Part shown: positions 25,009 to 34,300 of the stretch, piece after piece | Position numbering within the stretch: position 1 is the stretch's first letter | Layout: each line of letters begins with the position of its first letter | DNA from: CAYLLT01 sp964384465 | GTDB taxonomy: Bacteria; Planctomycetota; Phycisphaerae; UBA1845; PWPN01 | NCBI GenBank assembly: GCA_964384465.1 | Contig: CAYLLT010000005.1 | Location: forward strand, 1 to 64,000 | Length of the DNA stretch: 64,000 bases | Reading direction: 5' to 3' | Notes under the pieces: model-generated | What the model was told of the DNA's origin: nothing | What the model saw: the letters and a program-made list of their open reading frames with translations, nothing else | Databases searched by the model: none | Position numbers and translations under genes: made by a program

Positions 25009-26220
25009 GTGAGTGTGGGATACCTGTTTCTGGACATGAACGCCTATTTCGCGTCGGTCGAGCAGCAGCTTCGGCCGGAGCTGCGCGGCCGGCCGGTGGG
25101 CATCGTGGCGGTGGTGACCGATACCACCTGCTGCATCGCCGCCAGTTACGAGGCCAAAGCCCACGGCGTCAAGACGGGCACGCTGGTGGCCCACGCCAAA
25201 AAGCTCTGCCCGACTATCCGAATCGTCGAGGCCCGCCCCGACCTCTACGTTCGACACCACCACGCGATTCGTGACGCGGTGGAATCCTGCCTGCACGTGG
25301 ACGCGATTCACTCCATCGACGAAATGTCCTGCCGGCTTATGGGCGTTGAACGGGATCCTCAGCGGGCCCGCGCCCTGGCCCAGCGTGTCAAGCAGGCGGT
25401 GCGCCGGCAGGTCGGCGAATACCTGCGATGTTCCATCGGCCTGGCGCCCAATCGGTTCCTGGCCAAGGTGGCGGCGGACATGGAAAAACCGGACGGGCTG
25501 GTGGTCATCACGCCGGACCAACTCCCGCACCGGCTCTACGGCCTGAAGCTCGACGATCTGCCGGGCATCGGAACGCAGATGCTCAAGCGGCTCTATCGAC
25601 ACGGCGTGGCCACGGTGGAAAAGCTCTGCGCGCTGTCGGAGAAGGAATTGACGGCCGTGTGGCAAAGCGTGATCGGCGAGCTGTGGTGGCATTGGCTGCG
25701 CGGGCACGATCTGCCGGACAGGCCCACGCAGCGGCGGACCGTCGGGCATTCGCACGTGCTCCCGCCGGCGTGGCGCAGCCCGGAAGGCGCCCACGCGGTA
25801 TTGATCCGGCTCATCCACAAGGCGGCGATGCGCCTGCGGCACATGCAGTATTGGGCGGGGCGGATGGCGGTCTATCTGTCCATGACCGACGGACGCCGTT
25901 GGGAAGAGAACGCTTCGATGGGCCTGTGCCAGGACACGCTCACCATGCTGGAGGCGTTCGAGCGGATGTGGACGCGCCGGCCCGCGGGTGAGCCGTTCAA
26001 GGTGGGGATCACGCTCTACCGGCTCCTGCACGAGACTTGCGTGACGCCGCCGCTGTTTCCCGCGCAGCGGAATCGCATCCTGTTGGCGCGGGCGATGGAC
26101 GGACTGAACACGCGCTTCGGTGCCCACACGGTGTACTTCGGCGGGATGTACGCGGCCCAGGACAGCGCCCCCATGCGAATCGCCTTCACCTGCATCCCCG
26201 ACCTCGATCTGCCGGCGTGA
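25009..26220 (+). CDS. Y-family DNA polymerase (DinB-like)
   Basis: This is a translesion polymerase, about 403 aa from a GTG at 25009; GGAGG lies ten bases upstream, whereas a TTG at 24961 has none. Catalytic carboxylates are present in YLFLDMNAYFASVEQQLRPE and HSIDEMSCRLMG. Palm, fingers and helix-hairpin-helix (LDDLPGIGTQMLKRLYRHGV) follow, then a little-finger domain from about 240 on. It has no imuA/dnaE2 neighbours, so a DinB role is favoured over ImuB, and the active site is intact. TTGACA at 24945-24950 may be a -35 element, but no convincing -10 or LexA box was found. It has no clear beta-clamp peptide at the C-terminus (ends IPDLDLPA, a possible weak QLxLF-like motif). Confidence 0.9.
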   Translation: MSVGYLFLDMNAYFASVEQQLRPELRGRPVGIVAVVTDTTCCIAASYEAKAHGVKTGTLVAHAKKLCPTIRIVEARPDLYVRHHHAIRDAVESCLHVDAIHSIDEMSCRLMGVERDPQRARALAQRVKQAVRRQVGEYLRCSIGLAPNRFLAKVAADMEKPDGLVVITPDQLPHRLYGLKLDDLPGIGTQMLKRLYRHGVATVEKLCALSEKELTAVWQSVIGELWWHWLRGHDLPDRPTQRRTVGHSHVLPPAWRSPEGAHAVLIRLIHKAAMRLRHMQYWAGRMAVYLSMTDGRRWEENASMGLCQDTLTMLEAFERMWTRRPAGEPFKVGITLYRLLHETCVTPPLFPAQRNRILLARAMDGLNTRFGAHTVYFGGMYAAQDSAPMRIAFTCIPDLDLPA

Positions 26221-26280
26221 GGCCGCATCCGCATGTGGCCCGGCGGGCTTCGCCGCGTTAAAATCTGGCGTTGTGTCCGC

Positions 26281-26354
26281 GGGCGATTAGCTCAGTTGGT
26301 TAGAGCGCCTCCCTTACAAGGAGGAGGTCATCCGTTCGAGTCGGATATCGCCCA
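26281..26354 (+). tRNA. tRNA-Val (anticodon TAC)
   Basis: Acceptor GGGCGAT/ATCGCCC, D arm GCTCAGTTGGTTAGAGC, anticodon stem CCTCC/GGAGG with loop CTTACAA (anticodon TAC at 26315-26317), T arm ATCCG-TTCGAGT-CGGAT, discriminator A. CCA is not encoded. Confidence 0.97.
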
Positions 26355-26392
26355 TGCCCCCTTCCGGTACTGCCCCGCATCATGCGGAATCA

Positions 26393-27034
26393 TCAGGAAA
26401 ATCGCGGTTTTCGCTGGTGACGTGCGCCGGCGCCCCTTGTCGCGATGGACTTGGGGCCCCGGCCCTGATGTACGCCCTCAGCTTCGGTGGTGAATCCAAT
26501 CCGTCGTCGCGGCGGGTCGGGCGGCGGCTCCATCAGCTCCCGAATCGCCCGAATCACCGCAACGAATTGTTCATCGTGCGTGCCCACTTTGGCCTCAAGA
26601 TTGTCCAGCCGCCGGGCCAATTCGGCGTTGGTGGCCAACACCTGCCGCAGCCGGACGAACGCCCGCATGATTTCGACGTTCACGCGCACGGCCCGCCTGC
26701 TCCTCAGCACGCTGGATAGCATGGCCACGCCTTGTTCGGTGAAGGCGTAAGGTCGATACCGGCGACCACCCCAGCTTGAGGTCACAAATTGTGACCTCAA
26801 GTTTGAGGTGCCAATCTGGTACCTCAAATCCGCAAACTCGTCCGCGGTAAGCTGAAACATGAAGTCGCGGGGGAATCGGTCGATGTTCCGCTTCATCGCT
26901 CGGACCAGCGCTTTTGTTTCCACGCCGTACAGGCTTGCCAAGTCCGCATACGGAACCGCCCCGCCAATGTACCCCGCAACGACGAGTCGTGCTTCTGTTC
27001 TCCCCCGCGCCCGCGGTCCTGACTTCTTCGTCAT
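26393..27034 (-). CDS. ORF6N-domain protein
   Basis: The protein is 213 aa. The N-terminal ORF6N domain (about 15-105) shows VPYADLASLYGVETKALVRA, RFPRDFMFQLTADEF and YAFTEQGVAMLSSVLRSRRA. An alpha-helical C-terminal region follows (VEIMRAFVRLRQVLATNAEL, with LDNLEAKVGTHDEQF). The domain occurs in phage antirepressor-like DNA-binding proteins and is common near integrated elements. It directly follows tRNA-Val and heads a minus-strand block of accessory genes. The last 25 residues (GPKSIATRGAGARHQRKPRFS) look non-conserved. Regulatory target unknown. Confidence 0.85.
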   Translation of the reverse strand: MTKKSGPRARGRTEARLVVAGYIGGAVPYADLASLYGVETKALVRAMKRNIDRFPRDFMFQLTADEFADLRYQIGTSNLRSQFVTSSWGGRRYRPYAFTEQGVAMLSSVLRSRRAVRVNVEIMRAFVRLRQVLATNAELARRLDNLEAKVGTHDEQFVAVIRAIRELMEPPPDPPRRRIGFTTEAEGVHQGRGPKSIATRGAGARHQRKPRFS

Positions 27035-27056
27035 TGGGAACCGCTGATGCGCATCC

Positions 27057-27476
27057 TCATGATTCCCCGAGCGGGAAGAGTCCCTCGGACATGAGCGCCC
27101 TCCGTACCGCCAGATAGTCGGGATGATTGATCGCCAGCACCGCGATGGTGGCTCGTACGACCGGCGTTTTGCCGAACAGTTCCGGGCCGTGCCACTCGAA
27201 ATGATCGCTCCAGCGGTCGCGGCGCGGATGAAACAGCGCCGTCAACTGGCCGCTGATCGGATCAATTCCAGCGATGTTCGGGCCCTTGTACGTATTGCAC
27301 CGAAAACAGGACAGCGCCAGATTGCTCAGGTGGGTTTGGCCGCCGTGCTGTCGGGCGATGATATGGTCGATCTGGAAGCGAGCCTCATAGAGTGTCTGCG
27401 GCATCCGGCAATACTCGCATGTGCCGTTGCTCCGACGCCAGACTTTTCGTTCAAGAGATGGATCCACTTCGCTCAC
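27057..27476 (-). CDS. HNH endonuclease
   Basis: The protein is 139 aa with a GTG start at 27476 inside the stop of the preceding gene (GTGA). Zinc-type HNH signature: CEYCRMPQ (CxxC), FQIDHIIARQHGG (first His), LSNLALSCFRCNTYKGP (Asn, CxxCN). The C-terminal half (LTALFHPRRDRWSDHFEWHG) is typical of stand-alone HNH proteins found with a small upstream partner. The target DNA is unknown; a defence or mobile-element role is inferred. Confidence 0.88.
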   Translation of the reverse strand: MSEVDPSLERKVWRRSNGTCEYCRMPQTLYEARFQIDHIIARQHGGQTHLSNLALSCFRCNTYKGPNIAGIDPISGQLTALFHPRRDRWSDHFEWHGPELFGKTPVVRATIAVLAINHPDYLAVRRALMSEGLFPLGES

Positions 27477-27745
27477 GAATGGGAGCCCGACGCCTTGAGC
27501 GCCTGCCGGGCCTTGGAGTGAAAGAGCGCGAGCAGATCGGCCACCCGTCGGTACTCGTCGAGTTCGTCCTGCTCGTCCGGCGCTAAAGACCCTTCGCGAG
27601 CCTTGGCCGCCAGTTCGCCCATCCGCTGATGGTCCTGCGGCTGAAACGTCAGGGTGAGGATGTACCGGGCCACCTCCGGGGCCAGCCCGTTGGCTTCCGG
27701 TTTGATCACGCGATCCAGGATGGCGACCTCGGTGTTGGCGGTCAT
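27473..27745 (-). CDS. Small helical partner protein of the HNH endonuclease
   Basis: The protein is 90 aa: MTANTEVAILDRVIKPEANG, then LAPEVARYILTLTFQPQDHQ. Entirely helical and charged, with no catalytic motif. The 4-bp overlap with the HNH gene implies coupled expression. I recall similar small proteins preceding HNH genes in planctomycetes and cyanobacteria, but no function is known to me. Confidence 0.8.
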   Translation of the reverse strand: MTANTEVAILDRVIKPEANGLAPEVARYILTLTFQPQDHQRMGELAAKAREGSLAPDEQDELDEYRRVADLLALFHSKARQALKASGSHS

Positions 27746-27809
27746 GTCAGTATTCTATCCGAAACCAGCCCCGTCGCCAGAACCGCGGAAATTTGTCAGC
27801 GCCCATCGC

Positions 27810-28190
27810 TCACCTGCCTTTTCTTCGCAGGGTTCGGCGTCGTTGTGCTTCCATCGCCTCGAAAATCTTGTCGTATGTCTTGACGGTCACCGAATGTTTG
27901 CCGGATTCGAGGCGGGAGATGGTTTCCTGTCGAACAGCGGCCAGGTCGGCCAGTTGCTGCTGGCTCAATCCCAGGGCCTTGCGTTCGCGAATCAGGTCGC
28001 GCGCCAGCGAGATACGCGAGTATTCGATGGCCGGATAGTTTCCGCGTTTGTCCGGCTTGGGCAGCGCGGGTAGATCGTCTTCCGGCACCTCAACGGACCA
28101 CTTGGCTTCACGGCGAAGCTGTTCGTATTCCGATTCTCTCACCAGAACGAATCGCTTACCGTCGATGACCAACCTTTGCGTCGTTCTCAT
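27810..28190 (-). CDS. XRE-family HTH antitoxin
   Basis: The protein is 126 aa. The N-terminal half (VLVRESEYEQLRREAK) resembles antitoxins with a toxin-binding front segment. The C-terminal half is a Cro/C1 helix-turn-helix (ARDLIRERKALGLSQQQLAD, LAAVRQETISRLESGKHSVT). It begins 3 bp after the frameshifted RelE gene on the same strand, so the module has toxin-first order. If the toxin is dead, this is an orphan regulator. Confidence 0.88.
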   Translation of the reverse strand: MRTTQRLVIDGKRFVLVRESEYEQLRREAKWSVEVPEDDLPALPKPDKRGNYPAIEYSRISLARDLIRERKALGLSQQQLADLAAVRQETISRLESGKHSVTVKTYDKIFEAMEAQRRRTLRRKGR

Positions 28191-28193
28191 CGC

Positions 28194-28447
28194 TCAATCC
28201 TCATAAAAGCCGTCTCGGTGCCCGAGTTTTTCGATGGTCACGGTGTCGGCCTCAACCCGAAACTGCACGCGATAGTCACCGGTTCGCATCCGAAAATGCC
28301 CGGCCAGCCTGCCCCGCAGCGGCTTCGCTCCGCTGACAGTCGGCCAGTTAGCCAGCCTCCGGGCGATATCGAATACGCGTGCCTTAATCCTCGGTGGTAA
28401 CGCTTCATAGCGCGCATCGCCTGCGGCTCATAAACCACCTTGGCCAT
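28194..28447 (-). pseudogene. RelE-family toxin with a single-base frameshift
   Basis: From ATG at 28447 the frame reads MAKVVYEPQAMRAMK and then loses homology. One frame over, from about 28402, it continues ALPPRIKARVFDIARRLANW, PTVSGAKPLRGRLAGHFRMR, TGDYRVQFRVEADTVTIEKL and GHRDGFYED to a TGA at 28194, a complete RelE C-terminus. One missing G after ATGAAG explains the break. The halves together would give about 84 aa, the normal length. There is no slippery heptamer, so a deletion or a sequencing error is more likely than programmed shifting. It pairs with the XRE antitoxin downstream. Confidence 0.85.
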
Positions 28448-28495
28448 GATACGATTATGACATGAAATGCCAGAAAGTCCAAGCCCGGGATTGCA

Positions 28496-28759
28496 CTACA
28501 GCCCCCGATATACGTCCTTGCGGTGGGCCACGCGCACGACGAGCACGATCAGCCGATCATCGTCAATCTCGTAGATCACGCGGTAATCGCCGACGCGGAT
28601 GCGGTAGGCTTCGCGGCTGCCCTTCAGTTTGATGCACCCGGAAGGGCGCGGGTCGTCGGCCAGCGATTCAATTTCCGTGATGAGCCGGTCCGCCACGTTG
28701 CGGGGCAGTTTGGCCAGTGCCTTGCGTGGCTGAGGCTGCAACTCAATCCGGTAGGGCAC
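28496..28759 (-). CDS. RelE-family toxin
   Basis: The protein is 87 aa with a GTG start directly after the antitoxin TAA. RelE hallmarks: MPYRIELQPQPRKALAKLPR, GCIKLKGSREAYRIRVGDYR, VIYEIDDDRLIVLVVRVAHR, KDVYRGL. Arg, Tyr and His at the C-terminal strands are as in ribosome-dependent mRNA interferases. It is intact and coupled to the YefM-like antitoxin. Confidence 0.93.
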   Translation of the reverse strand: MPYRIELQPQPRKALAKLPRNVADRLITEIESLADDPRPSGCIKLKGSREAYRIRVGDYRVIYEIDDDRLIVLVVRVAHRKDVYRGL

Positions 28760-29056
28760 TTATGCGGTCCTTTTACGGCCCTTGACGCGGGCCGGTGAGC
28801 CAATCCCCAACTCGCGTTTGACTTGTTCCAATGGGACCGACTTGCCGCGTTCCCGCCGGGACGCCTTGATGGCCGCCAGGTCCATCGCATCCTCGCGTTC
28901 GGCAATGATGCGCTCGAGGAATTCATACTCCTCTACCGGAATGATCACGGCCACCGGTTTACCCCGCCGTTCGAGAATCACCCGTTCGCCACCGTAAGCG
29001 ACCCGATTGATGATGTCGGCGGTGTTGTTCCGCATTTCGGCGATGCTGGTGCGCAT
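28760..29056 (-). CDS. Phd/YefM-family antitoxin
   Basis: The protein is 98 aa from ATG at 29056 (GGGAG upstream); the start at 29071 is less likely. The Phd/YefM fold is at the N-terminus: MRTSIAEMRNNTADIINRVA, RVILERRGKPVAVIIPVEEY. The acidic or flexible tail binds the toxin. It should repress its own promoter at 29089-29123, which carries a TGTACA-type palindrome as in the E. coli yefM operator. Confidence 0.92.
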   Translation of the reverse strand: MRTSIAEMRNNTADIINRVAYGGERVILERRGKPVAVIIPVEEYEFLERIIAEREDAMDLAAIKASRRERGKSVPLEQVKRELGIGSPARVKGRKRTA

Positions 29057-29088
29057 ATGACGTTCTCCCATGACCAGAATTCAAGCTC

Positions 29089-29123
29089 ATGTACAATATA
29101 GTACATTTGCCCAAAATGGTCAA
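29089..29123 (-). promoter_or_regulatory. Promoter and operator of the YefM/RelE module
   Basis: On the minus strand TTGACC (29118-29123), 17 bp, TATATT (29095-29100). The palindrome ATGTAC-AATATA-GTACAT (29089-29106) covers the -10 element and contains TGTACA, the recognition core known for YefM. Confidence 0.75.
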
Positions 29124-29290
29124 TTCGGGCGGGAGGCGGCGGGTGGCACGCACAAGTCCGTTTGACTTGTCGGTGCCACCTGTCCGCACGGGCCTTCCAA
29201 ACCGCGATATTCCCGGATCATTTTTCAAAAAGATCCGGCCGCTGGTTCAAACCGGACTGAGCGGTAGAATGTTCGCAGGAAGGGCCGAAC

Positions 29291-30517
29291 ATGATCCTGG
29301 CGGCATCACCGAGCGATCTGCACGACATCGGCGAGAAAGTGCGGGCCGGCGAGCGGCTCGGCTTTGAGGACGGCGTGCGGCTGTACCAGTCGCCGGATAT
29401 CTTCACGCTGGGCGAGCTGGCCAACCTCGTGCGCGAACGTCTGCACGGCCGGACCACTTACTACAACGTCAACCGGCACATCAACTACTCGAACTACTGC
29501 GTGCTGCGGTGCAAGTTCTGCTCGTTCTATCGGCCGTATTCCAAAGAGCCGCGGGCTTCAGCCGGCGCGGCGATGCAAATCGCGGAACCCGACGTTCATG
29601 CTGAGGTGCCTACGTCCGCCTGGCAGAACGCAGCCGGTTACGAACTCACTCTCGCCGACATTGTCCAGCGGGCACGCGATGCCGCCGACCACGGCGCCAC
29701 CGAAGTGCACATCGTCGGCGGGTTGCACCCGACGCTGCCGTTCGAGTTCTATCTGGATATGTGCCGTAGCATCCGCGCGGCCTGCCCGCAGTTGCACATC
29801 AAGGCGTTCACCGCCATCGAGATCATTCACTTCACGCGGATCAACAAGCCGCGGCTGTCCATCCGGCAGGTGCTGGAGCGGCTCCGCGAGGCGGGGCTGG
29901 GCAGCCTGCCGGGCGGCGGGGCGGAAATCTTCGACGACCGCGTGCACGACGAAGTCTACAAGAACAAAGTGGGTGAGGCCGGCTGGTTCGACGTGCATCG
30001 GACGGCCCACGAGCTAGGCATCTTCACCAACGCCACCATGCTGTACGGCCACGTCGAGCGCCCGGCCGAGCGGATCGGGCATCTCATCAAGCTGCGCGAG
30101 CATCAGGACGTTTCATTGGCCGAGCGCGCGGCCCATTTCAACTGCGTGATCCCGCTCTCGTTTATCCCCGACGGCAGCGAATTGTCGCATCTGCCCGGCC
30201 CCACCGGCCTGGACGACCTGCGGACGCTGGCGGTCACGCGGCTCATGCTGGACAACGTGCCGCACGTCAAGGCGTTCTGGATCATGCAGACGCCTAAGCT
30301 GGCCCAGGTCAGCATCAACTGGGGCGTGGACGACCTCGACGGCACGGTCGTCTATTACGACATCACCAAGCGCGAGGGGGCCGGCACGACGCACCAGGAG
30401 CTAACCGTCGAGCGGATCCAGCGGCTGATCGCGGAAGCGGGCGGCGTGCCGGTCGAGCGCGACACGCTCTATCGAAGCATCCTGCGCGAGAATGGGAATT
30501 GGGTCGTCGAGAATTAA
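29291..30517 (+). CDS. mqnE: Aminofutalosine synthase MqnE (radical SAM), with a repeat-derived insertion
   Basis: MqnE joins 3-enolpyruvyl benzoate and SAM to give aminofutalosine in the futalosine menaquinone pathway. The protein is 408 aa. The radical-SAM cluster motif is CVLRCKFCSFYR (CxxxCxxC, about 74-81); HIVGGLHPTLPFEFY, ALTAIEI-type FTAIEIIHFTRINK, LPGGGAEIFDDRVHDEVY and NATMLYGHVERPAERI follow. Residues about 84-116, after the cluster loop, are an insertion beginning KEPRAS, encoded by the 19-bp repeat core also present in carB. Length is correspondingly above the usual 370-390. Start ATG at 29291, AGGAAGG eight bases upstream. No other mqn gene is in the window. Confidence 0.93.
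   Translation: MILAASPSDLHDIGEKVRAGERLGFEDGVRLYQSPDIFTLGELANLVRERLHGRTTYYNVNRHINYSNYCVLRCKFCSFYRPYSKEPRASAGAAMQIAEPDVHAEVPTSAWQNAAGYELTLADIVQRARDAADHGATEVHIVGGLHPTLPFEFYLDMCRSIRAACPQLHIKAFTAIEIIHFTRINKPRLSIRQVLERLREAGLGSLPGGGAEIFDDRVHDEVYKNKVGEAGWFDVHRTAHELGIFTNATMLYGHVERPAERIGHLIKLREHQDVSLAERAAHFNCVIPLSFIPDGSELSHLPGPTGLDDLRTLAVTRLMLDNVPHVKAFWIMQTPKLAQVSINWGVDDLDGTVVYYDITKREGAGTTHQELTVERIQRLIAEAGGVPVERDTLYRSILRENGNWVVEN
29543..29561 (+). repeat. 19-bp repeat core inside mqnE
   Basis: AAAGAGCCGCGGGCTTCAG, exactly the reverse complement of 3816-3834 in carB, and read in the same frame (KEPRAS) in both genes. Confidence 0.9.
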
Positions 30518-31327
30518 CTCTTTTCTTCTCGGTGTCCTCCGTGTCTGCGTGGTGGGTCACGCGCAAAAAAACCGCGCTCCCTCCGGAAGCGCGGTACCGG
30601 CTGTATCTTGCGGGCGAATCATGCCGCCGTCCAGCCGGCTTAAAAAGGGTGGAGCTGCGCGGCCGCTTCTCCGCTTGCGATCGGCAACTCCACCACTGAC
30701 CCTTCCCCTCCTGACCTCCGCACGCACCCCGGCAGGACCTTAAACCCCAGAGGCACCATCGGATCGCCCCCCGACATCATCCGATCGCCGTTCTTCCCCC
30801 GGCGGAAAGCAGTACCAAATACTTCTGCCCTGCATCGCCTGGCGGCGCCTCGTGCGCCGGTCCCGCACCGTCGCGAAGTTCATCATCGCCATCCGGCCGC
30901 CCCTCGGCCGCTCACGCCGCGCCGCGCCGGATGATTTGACCGATGAACGAATGAATTGACAGACCACAACTTTCGATGCTCAATGATCGCAACTTCGACA
31001 GGAACCCAATTGATGACAGCGGGGGGAGAGGAGAGATTCCGCCGTCACACAGTCTTGTTCGCTTCTCCGCGATATGCTGCCGGCGAACAATTCTGTGGTC
31101 ATTAAATTATTCAACGCGGGGCAGGCAAGGCAAGCGTCCGAGAAAAACTTTTACAAGAATTTCGCGAATTGTCCGGGCGGCCGCGCACGAGCGGCGGAAG
31201 TTCGTACCCAAATGCACGAACTACACGCGGGTTTTGCGCGTTCGGGTGGAGCATACGCGCCGCTCTCGGATACCTCATTTAACCATAAATTGATGGGTAT
31301 CAGGAATTACAAAATGTGAAAAAAGCC
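30518..31327. other. 810-bp gene-free region with a minus-strand terminator
   Basis: No open frame here looks like a gene. GGTGTCCTCCGTGTCTGCGT near 30530-30550 is common repeat debris. GGTGGAG/CTCCACC (about 30650-30695) and CATCCGG/CCGGATG pairs (about 30890-30930) suggest structured RNA upstream of the minus-strand terminator, but no family was recognised. Confidence 0.5.
30565..30595 (-). terminator. Rho-independent terminator on the minus strand
   Basis: ACCGCGCT/AGCGCGGT stem (30571-30578 with 30588-30595), followed on the minus strand by seven T. No minus-strand gene lies within 700 bp upstream of it except the end of the LptC-like gene at 31328. Confidence 0.7.
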
Positions 31328-34300
31328 TTATTTTCCGGTACCCAGCACGCTGCCGCCCTGGACGCGGAAGGTCTCCGCATGCAGGTTGCCCTCGATGGCG
31401 CTGCCCTTCCACATCTTCAGTTTGCCGGTTCGCTCGTCCTGCTCCATCACCACCTGGGCGGGCAGCTCGGACGACCCGATGACGCGGACATCGCCGGTCT
31501 CGTCCTTGTAGCTGACCAGCGACCCGGTGATGGATTGCCGGCCGCCTTCCATGTCCAGCAGCGCGTGACCGGTGGCCTGGAACGTCTTCAGTTGCGTGAT
31601 GCTGGACAGCGGCGTGTTGTCGTCGGCCTTGCGGCTCCCGGCCCGCATGAATTCCACCAGCAGGTTGTCGCAGGTCAGATGGGCTTGTCGGCTCTTGATC
31701 TGCGCGAGTTTCTGCGGATCGAGCTTCCGGCTGGCCAGCAGCTCCTGCGAAAACACCATCTCGGCTCCCGCCCGGTGATCCATGACCACCTGATGATCGA
31801 ATACGGCGATGTTGCGGTTGTTCAGGAAAGACATCGAATTCTGCCATTGGAAAAGCGTCTGGCTGGGGCCGCCGGCTTCCAGGGCGCCCACGGAGGCCAG
31901 CGCTGATGAACTCGCCTCAGACCGCTGTCGCGATTGCGGGATACGGAGGTCCTCGATCAGCAGATTGCCCGCTCCCTCCACGCCGAAGTGCTTGTCGATG
32001 AGGTTGACCCCGATCTGCGGGCCGGCCACGCGGAAGCGGCTGACCATCGGGCCTTTTTCCGCCGGCGCCGGAAGCGGCCGGGTCATGCCCACCGGCAGGA
32101 CACGGGCGACGAACTTCTCGACGGTGCCTTCGTTCGGCGCGGGCTTGGCGTAATCGGCCGAGACGATCACCGCATCGCCCGACGCCCGCAGATACGCCGG
32201 CCGCTTACGCATCTGCTCCGCCATGCGCGCCGACGGCGATTCCTGCTTCTTCTCGCGTTTGATCGTGCTGAGTATCGGCTTGAGGATCCAGCGTTGATCG
32301 AGACCGGCGGCGACCGGCGTGCCGGCCAGCTTGGGCAGATCCTCAAAATCGATGCGCAGCTCGCGGCAATCGAGCGTCGTATCCGCCGAGACGGCGCGGA
32401 CTTTCCCGATAAACGTGCTGATGTTCTCATGCCCGCGGAGGAACATCCGCTCATCCCAGTTCACCACAACAGGGATCGCCCGGTCCACCGGCCGGCCGGC
32501 CAGATCCTGCCGGGTCATGAACCGCATCCGCCCGGCGCCCGGCACTTCCATCGACTGGGTGCTCATGTCCAGGCTGATCCGCGGGCCCTTGACGTAAACC
32601 TCGCCGAGATCGACCGTCGCGGGCTGATCCGGGCGGCCGACGATCAGCGCCCGCGTGATCTCCTCGTCTTCACGCAACGCGCAGTCCAGCGATTCGGCGA
32701 TCAAATTGAGATTGCCGCCGGAGCCGCCCGTGCCGCTGGTATCGACGCGCACGTCGCCGGTGGCCGAAATATTCTTCGCTACGATCTTCCGGCGATTCCG
32801 CAACCGCGTCTCAAACGCCTGCCATTGCGGCGAGCCGGGCTGGTATCCACATCGGCGGGCGCCCGCCTCGAAGCGGGCCTGCTCCTCCGGCGTGATCGGC
32901 TTGGGCACCGACGCCAGTTCGATCACCAGTTTGTCTTTGGCCCGGATGTCGCGCCGGCCGTCAGCCGTCACCCGATGTGCGATGATGTTGCCGAACGCAC
33001 GTCCCAACCTGGGTACGTTGCGTCCTGTGTCGTCGAGCGTCATATCGACTTCGAGCCGATCGCAGGAGAGTTCGTCGCCAACAGCAGGCGCTGAGTGCTG
33101 AGTCCGCTGTGCCGATCGCTCGACTTCCCGTTTCATGTGGACGTTGCCGGTGGCGAGCAGACTTTCGGCCGCGACCGAGGCCATTGCGTCGCCCGCGGGC
33201 TCGGCGCCTTTTCGCGGCGGCATGAAGCGGGCTTCGATCCGATCGGCGGCGATGGTCTCGCCCTGCTGGTTCATGACCACCTGGCCTTCGATGACCGCGT
33301 GCCGCAGGTAGCCGACAGATGATCCTTTGGCGGCGGCGTCGGCGGTGCCCGGCGACGCGGTGTCCGTCGGGGTCATGCCGAACTCGATTTGCATATACCC
33401 CGTCCAGGTGGTGTCCGTGCCGGCCATCGGCTCGTCCGATGGTAGCGGCGGCTCGCCCGCGACATTCATGCACGCCGGCAGCTCGCGCTCGCGCTTTCGA
33501 GAATCGACCATCCGGCCCACGCCATCCACGCGGGCGATGCCAAGCTGGCGATCGAATGAGACCTTCTCGCCGAACAATTCCCGGCCCGGACCCGCCTGCA
33601 TCGCAACCGGCGCCTCGCGCGTCCCGGTGAGCCACACGCGCTTGGTTTCAGCGTGATACTCGAGCTTCTGGCAGCGGGCGGTGCCCTCCTTCTGATCGAA
33701 CAGTTCCACCGGCGAGCCGGTGGCGATCAAATGAACGCGGTCGGCCTTCTTTGGCTCCGCTTGTTCAGCGGGCTTGGTCGTGCTGGATATCGGCGTGGCG
33801 ATCAGCTCGCCGGTCCACACGACTTCGACAGTCGTTGAATTCTCCGCCGCCGCAACCGCGGCCGGGACATTAGCCGCCGGTTTGGTCTTCTTATCGTCAG
33901 ACGCCGGACGCGTGCCCGGGGCATGCTCGACGGCGGCTCGTTCTTCCCGGCCCATATCGGCGATCAGTTGCAGCACGTCGGCTTTGAGGCTGCCGGCGAC
34001 CTTGTCGCCTTCCTTCTGCTTGGCCACCACATTGTTGTGAAACTCAATCTGATACCTATCGATGCGATCTTCCTTCGGCCGGTCGTCATCGCTCAGGTTC
34101 TGGAACGTGAGCCGCTCGTCCGGCCGCGACAGATCGCGCGGCTTCTGCGATTTTTTCTGCTGCCGGCCGGCCTGCGGCGGGGCGTGGGCGGCGGATCTCG
34201 GACTCTGTTTCTTCTCCGGCATGGCGCTGGCCATCCGCTCGGATTCCATCGGCGGCGATGCGGGCGATCCGGCGGCCGGCGCCGTTGTGGAAATCTGCTT

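Noticed and set aside
28402..28410. Programmed ribosomal frameshift in relE
   Set aside because: No slippery heptamer or downstream pseudoknot at the junction; a base deletion or error is simpler.
26281..29290. Integrated element with att repeats at tRNA-Val
   Set aside because: No second copy of the tRNA 3' end and no integrase was found in the interval.
30640..30760. Resemblance to SRP RNA (GGTCAGG...GGGGAAGG on the minus strand)
   Set aside because: The matching AAGCAGCC strand of the SRP domain IV hairpin is missing.
30740..30967. Possible 75-aa minus-strand gene (MAMMNFATVRD...)
   Set aside because: No ribosome-binding site or family pattern, and it lies in a region that looks like structured non-coding DNA.
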